Origin: Rheum nobile
Lineage: Eukaryota; Streptophyta; Magnoliopsida; Caryophyllales; Polygonaceae
Length of the DNA: 64,000 nucleotides
Reading direction: 5' to 3'
NCBI GenBank assembly: GCA_027886185.1
Contig: WOAB01000040.1
Coordinates: 11,656,001 to 11,720,000 of the forward strand
The notes under the pieces are model-generated. The model saw only the letters and a program-made list of their open reading frames with translations, did not search any database and was not told the DNA's origin. Below, in pieces: positions 63,000 to 64,000 of this stretch (its first letter is position 1; each line of letters starts with the position of its first letter). The position numbers were made by a program, and so were the translations under genes.

Positions 63000-64000
63000 A
63001 TGATTAAACATACAGAAAATTTGACTCCCCGACAACGGCGCCAAATTTGACAGGGCTAAAGTCGTATGCCTATCAAAGAAATCCTAAATACCTACTAAAG
63101 AGTATAGTAAGCAAGTCAGGGTCGATCCCACAGAGAGTCAGGTTATCAATTTGTGCAATTCGCTATCACCAACTAGGAACAAGGGGGGGTGTTTTGTAGT
63201 GTTTTCTCGTAACAAGCAGTAAGAAAGCAAGTAAACAAGTTCGCAGGAAATTGTTGTAAATATATTGGGGAAAAACGCCACACTTAACAAAGATCCACAC
63301 AACAAGAGATAGGTTGATCACAGAATTCTATCAATCTCAAGTTCTTATCATTCCTATAGTTGTTCTTATCCCAATCATAGGTAACTATTAGTTCTACCAT
63401 CCCTAATAGTACTTATTACTAAATCAAATCCGAAAACCTTCAAGACTCAATAAAGTAATAGCATTCAACCAAGGATTCACAAGATACATGCAATAGAAAC
63501 AACCCGTTACTATAAGCATGCAATTAACTCTCTCTCACAATTATGCGCTCGGATCACCTATACGCACAATCGTGTTTGCTACTAGATATGCAAACCGAAC
63601 CCGAAATCACAAGTCCTAGCACTTAGGAAGATACCAATAAACCTAGGTAGCTACTCGAGATAAATCAACATAAACCAATAATCAATCAAGCACAAGAGAA
63701 TTAATCCAACTAGATAGGAAAACGAACAAGAGTAGAAAACTCACAACCAATCAATTGCTGGCTTCAAACTGTCAAGTGCAACAATGGAGGTTTAGTTCTC
63801 CATTAGGGTTTGTGAGAGAAAAACGTAGAAAGGTGGCAACTAGGGTTAGAGAATGATCTGCTCTCTAAAAGACTCTAACTAAAGCTTAAATACTAAGGAA
63901 ATAACAAGGAATAAAATAAAGGAAAATAACAAATTTGGAAACTAATGTTCGGAATTAAAAGAACACGGAATTAAAAACTCGCAAAGAAGATCTTCAGCGC
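63000..64000 (-). mobile_element. Partial element L, C family: primer site and 5' LTR
   Basis: PBS TGGCGCCGTTGTCGGGGA (minus sense, about 63026-63043), then LTR from TGACAGGGCTAAAG at 63048 to the window edge. Close to the C LTRs; has only 7 G at the G-run (63183-63189). The internal part is lost at the junction with K. Confidence 0.9.

Overview
This window is nuclear DNA from a flowering plant, probably a eudicot with a large, repeat-rich genome. The evidence is one split host gene of a plant-type Myb/SANT-bromodomain family, a plant LINE, Athila-type and chromovirus-type Ty3/Gypsy elements primed by tRNA-Asp or initiator tRNA-Met, and a Cassandra-like TRIM whose LTRs carry 5S rRNA sequence. 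I saw no tRNA gene, rRNA array, CRISPR array or bacterial-type operon.

Left part (1-8.0 kb): the 5' three exons of a minus-strand bromodomain gene. Exon 1 (6501-6928) and exon 2 (5712-6405) are separated by a 95 bp intron. A 5.5 kb AT-rich intron then leads to exon 3, where the bromodomain begins and runs off the left edge. A 100 bp stretch covering the exon 2/intron boundary is repeated almost perfectly 4.36 kb away inside the intron.

Middle-left (8.0-27.1 kb): one 5'-truncated minus-strand LINE acts as the landing platform. It is split by a TRIM (9898-10428), a truncated chromovirus A (10488-15968) and a chromovirus solo LTR (17326-26699) that itself holds an Athila-like element C (18525-25601). 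Target-site duplications are visible for all four: CCCTG, AATGT, ACAAG and AATAT. The LINE reading frame resumes across the insertions.

Middle-right (27.7-47.9 kb): a second chromovirus remnant (27671-29078) carries Athila-like element D, with 5' LTR, gag, protease, RT, RNase H, integrase and an env-like third ORF. D is split inside RT by chromovirus B (33176-42959). A and B have the same odd design: one outer end is an LTR, but the other is a 0.63-0.65 kb module made of a tRNA-derived SINE plus a 432 bp palindrome of a second SINE. That palindrome end lies directly against the target-site duplication.

Right part (47.9-64 kb): a mosaic of an LTR-internal-LTR-internal-LTR array of a small non-autonomous Athila relative (H), a deleted chromovirus (E) next to gag of its own family (F), and partial Athila-like elements G, K and L.

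Two patterns cut across element families. First, the 3' noncoding part of the Athila-like elements holds a conserved three-hairpin RNA-like structure with compensatory base changes. Second, short GC-rich hairpins of the form CCGC-N3/4-GCGG recur in almost every LTR element, in LTRs, leaders and coding regions alike. No retroelement seen here has a complete intact coding set. The only plausible host gene is the bromodomain gene.
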